From assembly GCA_021775655.1 (NCBI GenBank), contig JAJFHK010000299.1, positions 1-6,730 on the forward strand: DNA of 6,730 nt, read 5' to 3'. The position numbers and the translations under genes were made by a program. The notes below the pieces were generated by a model. The model saw only the letters and a program-made list of their open reading frames with translations, searched no databases and had not been told where the DNA came from. This DNA comes from Filomicrobium sp. Its GTDB lineage: Bacteria; Pseudomonadota; Alphaproteobacteria; Rhizobiales; Hyphomicrobiaceae. Positions 1-5,324 of the stretch are shown here, piece after piece (the stretch's first letter is position 1; every line of letters starts with the position of its first letter).

Positions 1-498
1 TCAGCGCGACAACGGCATGCTTCTTCGGCACGGGCTTGCCTTTCTTGGCATTCTTGCCCTTGCCGCCGACATAAGTCTCGTCGCTTTCGACGGTCTTGCC
101 TTTGCCGCCGAGCGGCGCGGTCGTCTTCGCTGATGGCGACATCGCCTCGCGAATACGGTGCATCATGAACCACGCGGTTTTGTAGGTGACGCCGAGCATG
201 CGTTCGATCTGCTTGGCCGACATGCCCTTCTTGCTGGACGCCATCAGATGCGTTGCCAGCACCCACTTATGCAGCGGGATACGCGAACGCTCGAAGACGG
301 TCCGACCGTCACCGAGAATTGAGCGCGACAACCGTTGCACTGGTAGAGGCCCTTGCGGTGCTTCTGCCCTTCGAGTTTCGTGACGGCGTGACGTTCGCCG
401 CAATGGGGACACTCTGGGCCATTCGGCCAGCGTTGTTCTTCCAGATGCGCGCGGGCTTTGTCTTCGTCATGAAAAACAGGATTGGTCAGGTCGAACAT
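1..498 (-). pseudogene. IS1595-family transposase, frameshifted and cut by window edge
   Basis: This is the N-terminal third or so of a DDE transposase. Reading starts at the ATG complementary to 496-498, preceded by AGAGGG. Residues 30-57 form a zinc ribbon (CPHC and CNGC pairs). At about residue 66 the frame breaks: after SVTVG the open frame runs into a stop at 244. Adding one base between 301 and 302 restores TVFERSRIPLHKW, then a helix-turn-helix-like stretch (SAKQIERMLGVTYKTAW). That is followed by ESDETYVGGK with the first catalytic Asp, and lysine-rich sequence to base 1. The restored frame has no stop to the edge. The break site (GTCGGACCGTC) is not a slippery heptamer, so I read it as decay by a 1-base deletion, not programmed frameshifting. 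A sequencing error is the other possibility. Confidence 0.8.
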
Positions 499-527
499 GG
501 GGGAAACCCTCTTGACTATCTGACCAT

Positions 528-556
528 ATTGTCGGCCGCCAGGGATGCTTTGTCAA
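528..556 (-). promoter_or_regulatory. sigma70-type promoter of the transposase
   Basis: On the minus strand there is a perfect -35 TTGACA (complement of 551-556), a 17-base spacer and a -10-like GACAAT (complement of 528-533). It lies about 30 bases upstream of the transposase start. The -35 box overlaps one arm of a perfect 12-base palindrome, AAGTATATACTT (555-566), which could be an operator or part of the element's terminal repeat. Confidence 0.55.
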
Positions 557-573
557 GTATATACTTCCCCGCT

Positions 574-952
574 GCGTTATTTCAATAGTTATAAATTAAG
601 CCCTTTTGCAGTTGGCGGATTGCGATAGTGAAGACGGCTTAGGATAGTATTCCGACGCCCTTTCGGCATACGCGAAAGGAATTCCGTGCACAGCACCACA
701 GATTGCGCGACCAAGTCGCAAATTGTTCAAGACTTTAATTGAAATTCAGTCAGGGAGAATTTCCAACGCTCAAGTTTCAGAAGTGGTTTGCAACATTTAT
801 CAAGTATTGTTTTGACCGTTTAGAGAGACGCCAATTCATAGCGGACCATTGGGGCATTCAGACCCGCTAGCACGCGGCGATTTTCTTTCGGTTTTTCATC
901 ACCTTATCTCGCCGTTTGCTTCCGAGAATGCAACTGCGTCGGCTTATCGCAC
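574..952. other. intergenic stretch, no gene recognised
   Basis: About 380 bases lie between the insertion sequence and the promoter of the Crp/Fnr gene, and no frame looks coding. Two small structures are visible. One is a 7-base perfect stem, CCTTTCG (659-665) with CGAAAGG (673-679) and a 7-base loop, without a T-run on either side. The other is a spaced palindrome, TTCAA-N8-TTGAA (726-743). Neither has a clear job. The segment may be old flanking DNA or part of a larger decayed insertion. Confidence 0.5.
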
Positions 953-977
953 GGAACTCTGCAATCGGTGGGACGTT
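953..977 (+). promoter_or_regulatory. EcfG-type (general stress) promoter of the Crp/Fnr gene
   Basis: GGAAC at 953-957 and CGTT at 974-977 are separated by 16 bases. This matches the GGAAC-N16/17-CGTT consensus known for the alphaproteobacterial extracytoplasmic-function sigma factor EcfG, which drives the general stress response under PhyR/NepR control. Transcription would begin near 984-986, giving a leader of about 33 bases before the ATG at 1018. The exact match, correct orientation and short leader support the call. No start-site data are available here. Confidence 0.65.
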
Positions 978-992
978 TTTATTTTATGTCAT

Positions 993-1006
993 TTGACAAG
1001 TTTCAA
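993..1006 (+). promoter_or_regulatory. FNR/FixK-like box (TTGA-N6-TCAA)
   Basis: TTGACAAGTTTCAA has both half-sites of the FNR/FixK consensus intact with the canonical 6-base spacing. It ends 11 bases before the ATG of a Crp/Fnr-family gene. It lies downstream of the predicted EcfG start site (about +8 to +22), so a bound regulator would block transcription instead of activating it. Autorepression by the adjacent gene product is the simplest idea. However, that protein lacks the usual FNR recognition residues, so another FNR/FixK protein could be the binder. Confidence 0.45.
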
Positions 1007-1017
1007 GCGAGGTTCAA

Positions 1018-1695
1018 ATGGTTGATCGTTTTTCAATGCCGCTGTCACGAAGCGCCGCTACCACGTTAGTCGGCGCATCGGTACTTTATCAAGCGCGCTC
1101 TTTTGCACGAAACCGGGAAATCTTTCGGGCTGGGGAATTGCGCGACGGTGTTTATTTTCTATTGGAAGGGTGGGCCTGCCGCTGCACGATACTGAGTGAC
1201 GGCACACGCGCAATCACTCGGCTTTTGCTGCCAGGCGATTTTATTGGGCTCCAGTCAGTGTACGCAGAGCGTCACAGCTCTTCCATCGTGAGCCTCTCCG
1301 CTTGTCGCCTTGGTTTGTGCGCCAGGAGCAATTTCGTCGAGAATATAAAAAGTTCCGATGATGAGCTCGCCAATGTCTTCTGCCTATTGGCAGAGCAAGA
1401 GCAAGCAGTTGAATCACACATGGCAGCGGTATGCCGGCTTCCATCTGTGCGCCGAATCGCCTGGCTCGCCCGACACCTGCTTGAGCGAGGAGCTCAGGCC
1501 GGACTCAGCGACGGGACGTCACTCGCTATGCCGCTCACTCAGTCCGATATCGCAGATGCTCTGGGCATGTCTGTTGTTCACACCAACAAAAGTATCGCGA
1601 AACTTCAACAGGCAAACGTCCTGAACTGGTCGCGTAGTCACCTGACGGTTTTGAATCAAGAGCGACTGGATTCCTATGTCGGGCTTCCGATCTAA
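1018..1695 (+). CDS. Crp/Fnr-family transcriptional regulator
   Basis: This is a 225-residue DNA-binding regulator of usual family length. An N-terminal cyclic-nucleotide-binding-type beta barrel spans about residues 25-115 (GVYFLLEGWA, then LLPGDFIG). A dimerisation helix spans about 115-140, and a winged helix-turn-helix spans about 142-215 (LTQSDIADALGMS followed by VVHTNKSIAKL). The six cysteines (54, 56, 96, 101, 122, 139) do not form the N-terminal FNR iron-sulphur cluster pattern, so direct oxygen sensing of that type is unlikely. At positions equivalent to FNR Glu209, Ser212 and Arg213 it has Val, Asn and Lys, which implies altered DNA specificity or ligand use. GAGG lies 5 bases before the ATG. 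The gene has an EcfG-type promoter and a TTGA-N6-TCAA box upstream. The family call is firm; the effector and targets are unknown. Confidence 0.92.
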   Translation: MVDRFSMPLSRSAATTLVGASVLYQARSFARNREIFRAGELRDGVYFLLEGWACRCTILSDGTRAITRLLLPGDFIGLQSVYAERHSSSIVSLSACRLGLCARSNFVENIKSSDDELANVFCLLAEQEQAVESHMAAVCRLPSVRRIAWLARHLLERGAQAGLSDGTSLAMPLTQSDIADALGMSVVHTNKSIAKLQQANVLNWSRSHLTVLNQERLDSYVGLPI

Positions 1696-1741
1696 CCCGG
1701 CCAGTTGCCGATCATTCGTAAAAAATCAGGGAGTGAAAAGA

Positions 1742-1939
1742 ATGCCTGCAACTTCAAAAAAGCAGCAACGTGCAGCAGGTGCGGCCCTTTCTGCCAAACG
1801 CGGCGAAAGCAAGAAATCCGACCTTAAAGGAGCGTCAAGGGAGATGTATGATTCAATGACGGAAGACGAACTCGAAGACTTGGCAGCGACCGAAAGAAAA
1901 GGGCTGCCTGAACGTACCACTAAGAAAGAAAAGCAATGA
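1742..1939 (+). CDS. DUF3008-type small basic protein
   Basis: This is a 65-residue, highly charged protein beginning MPATSKKQQRAAGAALSAKR and containing the late motif KGLPER. Both are hallmarks of the DUF3008 family as I recall it; function is unknown. It has no membrane span or signal peptide, so it should be cytoplasmic, and it is rich in Lys, Glu, Ser and Ala. The start at 1742 is chosen over an upstream in-frame ATG (1676) because AGGGAG (1728-1733) sits 8 bases before it and because homologues begin MPA. The gene begins 46 bases after the Crp/Fnr gene with no clear promoter between them. It may therefore be co-transcribed with it from the EcfG-type promoter. Confidence 0.8.
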   Translation: MPATSKKQQRAAGAALSAKRGESKKSDLKGASREMYDSMTEDELEDLAATERKGLPERTTKKEKQ

Positions 1940-2042
1940 CTGAAGGGCTGAAGCACGCTTCGCTGTTCCGCGTAGCCGGTACGAGGTGGGATTTGTGTGC
2001 CCACGGCCACTAGAATTTCGAACCGTCCGCGCTATCCCCGTC

Positions 2043-2089
2043 CCGGCCTGAAACCGCATAGTGCATCAATGCAAATGCGGGCAGGCCGG
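2043..2089. terminator. long nested hairpin between convergent genes
   Basis: Three nested pairings share one axis. CCGGCCTG (2043-2050) pairs with CAGGCCGG (2082-2089), CCGCAT (2054-2059) with ATGCGG (2075-2080), and TGCA (2062-2065) with TGCA (2070-2073) around a TCAA loop. That makes 18 base pairs in 47 bases, interrupted only by small internal loops (AAA/G and AG/A). It lies between the ends of the DUF3008 gene (+) and the secreted-protein gene (-), which suits a two-way terminator or transcript-end stabiliser. There is no T-run on either side, so it is not a classical intrinsic terminator. A REP-like palindromic repeat is an alternative. Confidence 0.5.
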
Positions 2090-2154
2090 TGATATTTGAA
2101 GGCCGACTTTGAACGATGGGCAGTTGTTGCGGTTCACGGTCAAGTCGCCGTTAC

Positions 2155-2499
2155 TTACTTGCAGAAATGGAGCGGACCAACACCGACACAACTGCGGTCG
2201 CGCCAATCGTCCGGGCGGGCGTCATATGAGCTGTAGCCCCGTTCACGGTAGTAATCAGGCCCGTTATTGCGATCGTAATAGCCGTCCTCGTAGCCTTGCT
2301 CGTAGGAGTGGCGGTCACCGCTGGCCCCGAGATTGATGTCGACATCGACACCATCTTTCTTGTCAACGGTGACGATATATCCGTCATAAAGCGAGGGTGC
2401 TGCAGCAAATCCAGGCGCGGCCATCGTTGCAGCGCTCGAAAGCACGAGGATCGTGGCTGCAGCCATCGTGACACAGCCCGCCTTTAGATTGGTTTTCAT
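2155..2499 (-). CDS. secreted small Tyr/Asp-rich protein, function unknown
   Basis: This is a 114-residue precursor. Residues 1 to about 27 form a signal peptide: MKTNLK, a hydrophobic core AAATILVLSSAA, and likely cleavage after TMA or after FAAA. A short strand-like part follows (YDGYIVTVDKKDGVDVDINLG). The tail is rich in Tyr, Asp, Arg and Gly (about 62-103) and ends in SCVGVGPLHFCK, with two cysteines (104, 113) that could form a small disulphide loop. It is probably periplasmic or exported. The start is set by AAAGGA 7 bases upstream and by the signal peptide; a longer open frame upstream to 2688 is not supported. An EcfG-type promoter sits about 55 bases upstream. I do not recognise a named family. 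Confidence 0.8.
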   Translation of the reverse strand: MKTNLKAGCVTMAAATILVLSSAATMAAPGFAAAPSLYDGYIVTVDKKDGVDVDINLGASGDRHSYEQGYEDGYYDRNNGPDYYRERGYSSYDARPDDWRDRSCVGVGPLHFCK

Positions 2500-2554
2500 G
2501 ATTAGATCCTTTCCGGTATGCGCGCACGCTAACTGCGGCGCCGATAGCCCATTT

Positions 2555-2580
2555 AACGCACCAGACGACGTCCCTGTTCC
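2555..2580 (-). promoter_or_regulatory. EcfG-type promoter of the secreted-protein gene
   Basis: On the minus strand GGAAC (complement of 2576-2580) and CGTT (complement of 2555-2558) are separated by exactly 17 bases. This matches the EcfG general-stress consensus. The start site would be near 2547, leaving a leader of about 48 bases before the ATG at 2499. Orientation and distance fit the downstream gene. Confidence 0.65.
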
Positions 2581-2634
2581 GAAGTTTTCTGAGCGTTTGT
2601 GCTGTAGGGCGGTGCGCAAACTCGAATGAAAATT

Positions 2635-2663
2635 TGCTTGCTTCGTGAAGCAGTTAGCAAGCA
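2635..2663 (-). other. inverted repeat, possible leftward terminator
   Basis: TGCTTGC (2635-2641) and GCAAGCA (2657-2663) form a 7-base perfect stem with a 15-base loop that can itself fold (CTTC-gt-GAAG). On the minus strand it is followed by AAATTTT. It lies just upstream of the EcfG-type promoter of the secreted-protein gene and could shield that promoter from leftward read-through. The evidence is weak. Confidence 0.25.
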
Positions 2664-2696
2664 CGAGCGCGCGAGCCAATACGTGCAAAGGCCCCC

Positions 2697-2759
2697 AAAA
2701 AAAAGAACCGTCGAATTACATCTTGCGCTGAAGTTACCGTAGTTAGTGACTTACGACGG
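2697..2759 (-). terminator. candidate intrinsic terminator after the DUF1328-like gene
   Basis: Reading leftward, CCGTCG (complement of 2754-2759) can pair with CGACGG (complement of 2708-2713), with a possible extra G-U pair. Three bases later there is an uninterrupted run of eight T (complement of 2697-2704). It is about 110 bases beyond the stop of the minus-strand gene ending at 2867. The 40-base loop is long for an intrinsic terminator, so this is only a candidate. Confidence 0.3.
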
Positions 2760-2866
2760 CGAATGTGATCCGCCAGATCGGACGCCAGCACCAGAAACAA
2801 TCACACCATCGCCTCCGAGACCGTCAATGAACGACCATTCAAATCGGACCAGTCGCTGCGGGCGCA

Positions 2867-3151
2867 TCACTGCTGTGTGTTTTTTCTAGTGGAACCTTCG
2901 GGCGGAACCACCTTTATTCTGGTCGCACCACCGTAATTGCGGGAGACTTCTGCGGGATGGCGAGTGACAGCAACCCAGCAACCGAACTCGGCCAGAAAAG
3001 CTGCTAGCGCGAAACTGAAACCAAGATTGGCAAGCCCTACGGCGGAACTTGCGATGTCGCTGAAGCCCAACACAGTCGCCAAAAGCGAAAAAACTAGGAA
3101 TGTTATCGCCCAAGCAATTGCCGCCCAGCCAACAATAATCAAACAAATCAT
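2867..3151 (-). CDS. DUF1328-like small inner-membrane protein
   Basis: This is a 94-residue protein with two hydrophobic spans, about residues 2-27 (ICLIIVGWAAIAWAITFLVF) and 37-62. Between them is LATVLGFSDIASSAVGLANL, which closely resembles the VLGF-x-x-IA-x-x-A-x-G-IA core of DUF1328 (YtjA-type) membrane proteins. It is longer than the roughly 55-residue family norm. It carries a distinct soluble C-terminal tail of about 32 residues rich in Arg, Lys and Pro (RHPAEVSRNYGG onward). The start at 3151 is chosen because AGGAG lies 8 bases upstream; in-frame ATGs further upstream (3217, 3238) have no ribosome site. No clear promoter was found. DUF1328 proteins are common in stress-induced sets, but their function is unknown. 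Confidence 0.72.
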   Translation of the reverse strand: MICLIIVGWAAIAWAITFLVFSLLATVLGFSDIASSAVGLANLGFSFALAAFLAEFGCWVAVTRHPAEVSRNYGGATRIKVVPPEGSTRKNTQQ

Positions 3152-3569
3152 GGCTTGGTCTCCTGGGACCCAACCTCGGCCCGTCAGGAAAACGCGCGGG
3201 ATCGAAAATAGTTTCATAGATCTACGCAACAAAGGCAATTCGGGCGTTTTGCTGGATTCGAGAATAAGCAGAGCGCCTCTGAAAATGCACGGAAATTTTG
3301 ATAGCGGACATTGGGTTCGCAGCTAAAAAAACACTCTTCGTTGTCGGCGCAGACAACTACAGTCCCTAGTTTATCGAACGCAACAGTGCGCACTAGTTCG
3401 TTCGAGTCTGTGCGTTGCTGGGATCTGGCAGGCGGATGTGAATTGCGAATGAGTTATTACATCAGAACGCTCCATCGATGCGGAAAGTAGCGTAGACAGC
3501 TAGAACGCGTAGCGTCCCACCCACAGTTTCTGATGTGAACCCACGCGGCTGCAACTGCACCGAGGAACC
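3152..3569. other. intergenic stretch, no gene recognised
   Basis: About 420 bases lie between two minus-strand genes, and no frame looks coding. Visible items are TTGTC-N6-GACAA (near 3350) and widely spaced inverted arms ACATCAGAA (3459-3467) and TTCTGATGT (3528-3536). There is also a 7-base direct repeat, GTAGCGT, near 3488 and 3510. ATAGCGGACATTGGG (3301-3315) nearly duplicates a stretch at 838. None is strong enough to name. The promoter of the DUF1328-like gene should lie at the left end, but no convincing -35/-10 pair or EcfG match is seen. Confidence 0.4.
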
Positions 3570-3845
3570 TCATGTTCCATCATCTTTGACTCTTTGCATA
3601 AGCTCTTCACGACAGATCTCAATCTCGCGCAGCAACTCGGCGTCCAGATCTTGGTTGCCCCGCGAAGGCATGCCTTCGGCGACCGAGGAAAGCCGTCTGT
3701 CAACCAGTTCTGCCCAGCGCTTGAGCGTGGCAATTCTTTCCCCAAGGGTCAGGCCCGGCTCTTCAGCTAATTTCTGAGGACTCTCGAACTGGGATTCCGG
3801 CTCGAACTTTGCGGCTTTTCTATTTAGGCGCATACGTTCGGTCAT
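3570..3845 (-). CDS. small helical cytoplasmic protein, function unknown
   Basis: This is a 91-residue protein beginning MTERMRLNRKAAKFEPES. It has no signal peptide or membrane span. After a short N-terminal part (FESPQKLAEEPGLTLGE) it is predicted to be mainly helical: RIATLKRWAELVDRRL at about 38-53 and LDAELLREIEICREELMQRV at about 68-87. It resembles unnamed small proteins I have met in rhizobia (MT-x-RMR-x-NR start, ESP motif, KRWA motif), but I know no function. The start at 3845 has GGAG 6 bases upstream; an ATG at 3857 has none. An EcfG-type promoter lies about 35 bases upstream, so stress induction is likely. Confidence 0.75.
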   Translation of the reverse strand: MTERMRLNRKAAKFEPESQFESPQKLAEEPGLTLGERIATLKRWAELVDRRLSSVAEGMPSRGNQDLDAELLREIEICREELMQRVKDDGT

Positions 3846-3879
3846 GGCTGGCTCCATTTCAATCTTGACGATTGGGCGA

Positions 3880-3905
3880 AACGCAGGGTTTTCCGAAATT
3901 GTTCC
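3880..3905 (-). promoter_or_regulatory. EcfG-type promoter of the small helical protein gene
   Basis: On the minus strand GGAAC (complement of 3901-3905) and CGTT (complement of 3880-3883) are 17 bases apart, an exact match to the general-stress consensus. The start site would be near 3872, about 27 bases before the ATG at 3845. It has the same spacing as the promoter at 2555-2580, and both face small unknown proteins. Confidence 0.65.
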
Positions 3906-4160
3906 ACGATGGAGCGCATCGGCATTTATAGGGTAGTCGCTTCGCCGCCCAACGCGCTCAAATGAAAGCGCGGCTTGGAACATGAACACATTCCGCGGTT
4001 GCCGCGAATTGCAGCGTCGATTGGGATGGTTGTGCCAGTAAGCTTGTCTGCTGCACTGAACTTCGAGTGGTGCTCAGCCTCGCATCGCCGACTATCCAAC
4101 TCAGGACTTGCAGCAGACTTCTTTACTCAACTGAAACAATATCCGCTCTGTGGAGTTGTC
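3906..4160. other. divergent intergenic region, no gene recognised
   Basis: This is the spacer between the leftward helical-protein gene and the rightward membrane-protein operon. Short open frames here have no ribosome site and poor codon use. A small perfect hairpin, CGCGG-TTG-CCGCG (about 3994-4006), is visible. I see no operator pattern I can name. Confidence 0.4.
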
Positions 4161-4166
4161 TATAAT
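4161..4166 (+). promoter_or_regulatory. candidate -10 box (TATAAT)
   Basis: A perfect TATAAT sits 26 bases before the ATG at 4193, the right distance for a short leader. The hexamer at -35 distance (AATATC) is poor, so an activator would probably be needed if this is real. It would drive the membrane protein and the reductase behind it. Confidence 0.3.
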
Positions 4167-4192
4167 CCGTAGTAGCAATTGAAAGATTGATT

Positions 4193-4456
4193 ATGACTGC
4201 CTTCTTCAATCGAAACGAACTGCTCACAACGTGGCGCCGCGGCCTGTTTTACGTATGGGTTGTTGCCGCGATCGTTGCTGCAGCTGCAGCAATGATCGGC
4301 GGTCCACTCGTCGCAACAGACGGGGTGGACGGCACGAAATGGGTCGCTCTTGTGTCGCCGGCTGCGATATCCGTTTTCGTTGTGACCGGAATCGCTTGGC
4401 TTGCATTGCTGACGATTCCGCACCGGTCCAAGTATTTGCACCAGCCACCCGAATGA
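4193..4456 (+). CDS. small two-span membrane protein, function unknown
   Basis: This is an 87-residue protein with a short cytoplasmic start holding basic residues (NRNELLTTWRRG). Span 1 is at about 18-41 (FYVWVVAAIVAAAAAMIGG) and a short loop follows (ATDGVDGTKW). Span 2 is at about 50-75 (VALVSPAAISVFVVTGIAWLALL), followed by a short polar tail (PHRSKYLHQPPE). By the positive-inside rule both ends face the cytoplasm. ATG 4193 is used, with GAAAG 7 bases upstream, a weak ribosome site; a TTG two codons earlier is possible. Its stop is 38 bases from the next start, so it probably forms an operon with the flavodoxin-fold reductase. I recognise no family. Confidence 0.68.
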   Translation: MTAFFNRNELLTTWRRGLFYVWVVAAIVAAAAAMIGGPLVATDGVDGTKWVALVSPAAISVFVVTGIAWLALLTIPHRSKYLHQPPE

Positions 4457-4494
4457 GCTGACTAAGTTGAAAAATCTTGCACATGTGAGGCAGC

Positions 4495-5232
4495 ATGAAC
4501 CCCGAGACCGAGGCTTCCCGCAACGCAGCGTCCACGCGCTATGATGATTTGAGAGCTGTCTTCCTCAATACCTCGTTGAAAAAGGGCAGCGAGGATTCCC
4601 ATACGGAAGATCTGATGCGAACGGCAGCTGCGATCATGGAGAAAAACGGTGTGGCGGTCGAAATGATTCGCGTCGTTGATCATGAAATCGCATTTGGTGT
4701 CTATCCCGACATGACGGAGCACGGCTGGGAGAAGGATGACTGGCCTCTGCTCCAGGACAAGATCATGGCAGCAGACATCCTCGTCATCGGCACCCCAATC
4801 TGGCTCGGCGAAGAGTCGTCGGTTTGCCGGCTCGTTATTGAACGACTTTATGGTTTTTCCGGAAAGCTCAACGATAAAGGGCAGTACGCCTATTACGGGC
4901 GTGCAGGCGGCTGCGTCGTCACTGGCAATGAGGACGGGGCGAAGCATTGCGCAATGACAGTGCTCTACGCCTTATCTCATATCGGCTACACGATACCCCC
5001 GCAAGCCGACGCCGCCTGGATTGGAGAAGCGGGACCCGGTCCCTCTTACGGTGACAACGGAGCAGGGTATGACAACGAGTTCACGCAGCGCAATATTACG
5101 TTCATGGCCTGGAACCTCCTCCATCTGGCGCGCATGCTAAAGGACGCCGGCGGCGTACCTGCGCATGGCAATCAGCGCTCGGCGTGGGAGGCCGGTTGCC
5201 GCTTCGATCATGCCAATCCCGATTACCGCTGA
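4495..5232 (+). CDS. flavodoxin-family NAD(P)H-dependent oxidoreductase
   Basis: This is a 245-residue protein with a flavodoxin-like (FMN reductase) fold. Strand 1 and the FMN phosphate loop are at about 20-40 (RAVFLNTSLKKGSEDSHTEDL). A later strand and loop are at 93-110 (ADILVIGTPIWLGEESSV), where GTPIW is the usual flavin-contacting turn. A third loop is at 138-151 (GGCVVTGNEDGAKH). Such enzymes bind FMN and reduce flavins, quinones or other acceptors with NAD(P)H in the cytoplasm; the substrate cannot be told from sequence. The length exceeds a minimal flavodoxin (about 150-190) because of an extended C-terminal part rich in Gly, Asn and aromatic residues. GTGAGG lies 4 bases before the ATG. 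It is probably co-transcribed with the preceding membrane protein. Confidence 0.85.
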   Translation: MNPETEASRNAASTRYDDLRAVFLNTSLKKGSEDSHTEDLMRTAAAIMEKNGVAVEMIRVVDHEIAFGVYPDMTEHGWEKDDWPLLQDKIMAADILVIGTPIWLGEESSVCRLVIERLYGFSGKLNDKGQYAYYGRAGGCVVTGNEDGAKHCAMTVLYALSHIGYTIPPQADAAWIGEAGPGPSYGDNGAGYDNEFTQRNITFMAWNLLHLARMLKDAGGVPAHGNQRSAWEAGCRFDHANPDYR

Positions 5233-5289
5233 AACTTCCGCAAGCACCGACACGTGATGGAACCGTTTCAGCTCCTTGGTAGTTTTTTT
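5230..5289 (+). terminator. weak terminator-like hairpin after the reductase gene
   Basis: TGAAAC plus TTCC (5230-5239, including the stop codon) can pair with GGAA and GTTTCA (5259-5262, 5265-5270) with a 2-base bulge. A run of seven T (5283-5289) follows 12 bases later. The T-run is too far from the stem for a textbook terminator, so the call is tentative. Confidence 0.25.
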
Positions 5290-5324
5290 CTAATCCAGCA
5301 ATTTTACAGAGGAGGGAGTCAACA

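Larger units (their letters stand above)
1..573 (-). mobile_element. 5' end of an IS1595-type insertion sequence (partial)
   Basis: This is the promoter-proximal end of an insertion sequence, running leftward out of the window. The call rests on the transposase remnant it carries, which has an N-terminal zinc ribbon followed by the ESDETYVGGK stretch typical of IS1595-family enzymes. The outer boundary is inferred. A GGGGAAGTATATACTTGACA sequence (minus strand, about 551-570) looks like a terminal inverted repeat because it starts with a G-run and sits just outside the gene promoter. The other end is not in the window, so neither the repeat nor a target duplication can be confirmed. The right boundary could be off by 10-20 bases. 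Confidence 0.65.

Noticed and set aside
253..588. Plus-strand open frame of 111 codons over the insertion sequence
   Set aside because: It lies antisense to the transposase, whose zinc ribbon and DETYVGGK stretch are recognisable, and the translation has no protein-like features.
2109..2487. Plus-strand open frames over the secreted-protein gene
   Set aside because: They are antisense to a gene with signal peptide, ribosome site and promoter. Their Arg/Ser-rich translation is typical of a shadow frame.
2937..3326. Plus-strand 129-codon open frame
   Set aside because: It is antisense to the DUF1328-like gene, has no ribosome site, and its composition reflects the opposite strand's hydrophobic codons.
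3459..3536. Inverted arms ACATCAGAA and TTCTGATGT about 60 bases apart
   Set aside because: Nine-base arms this far apart are not strong evidence for a transposon end or a folded RNA, and nothing coding lies between them.
3553..3578. GGAAC-N17-AGTT on the minus strand
   Set aside because: The -10 element is AGTT, not CGTT, and the site is inside the end of a coding region with the next leftward start about 400 bases away.
3975..4172. Plus-strand 65-codon open frame from a TTG start
   Set aside because: It has no ribosome site and no recognisable features, and it lies in the divergent promoter region.
4462..4947. Minus-strand 161-codon open frame
   Set aside because: It is antisense to the flavodoxin-fold reductase, whose motifs are clear.
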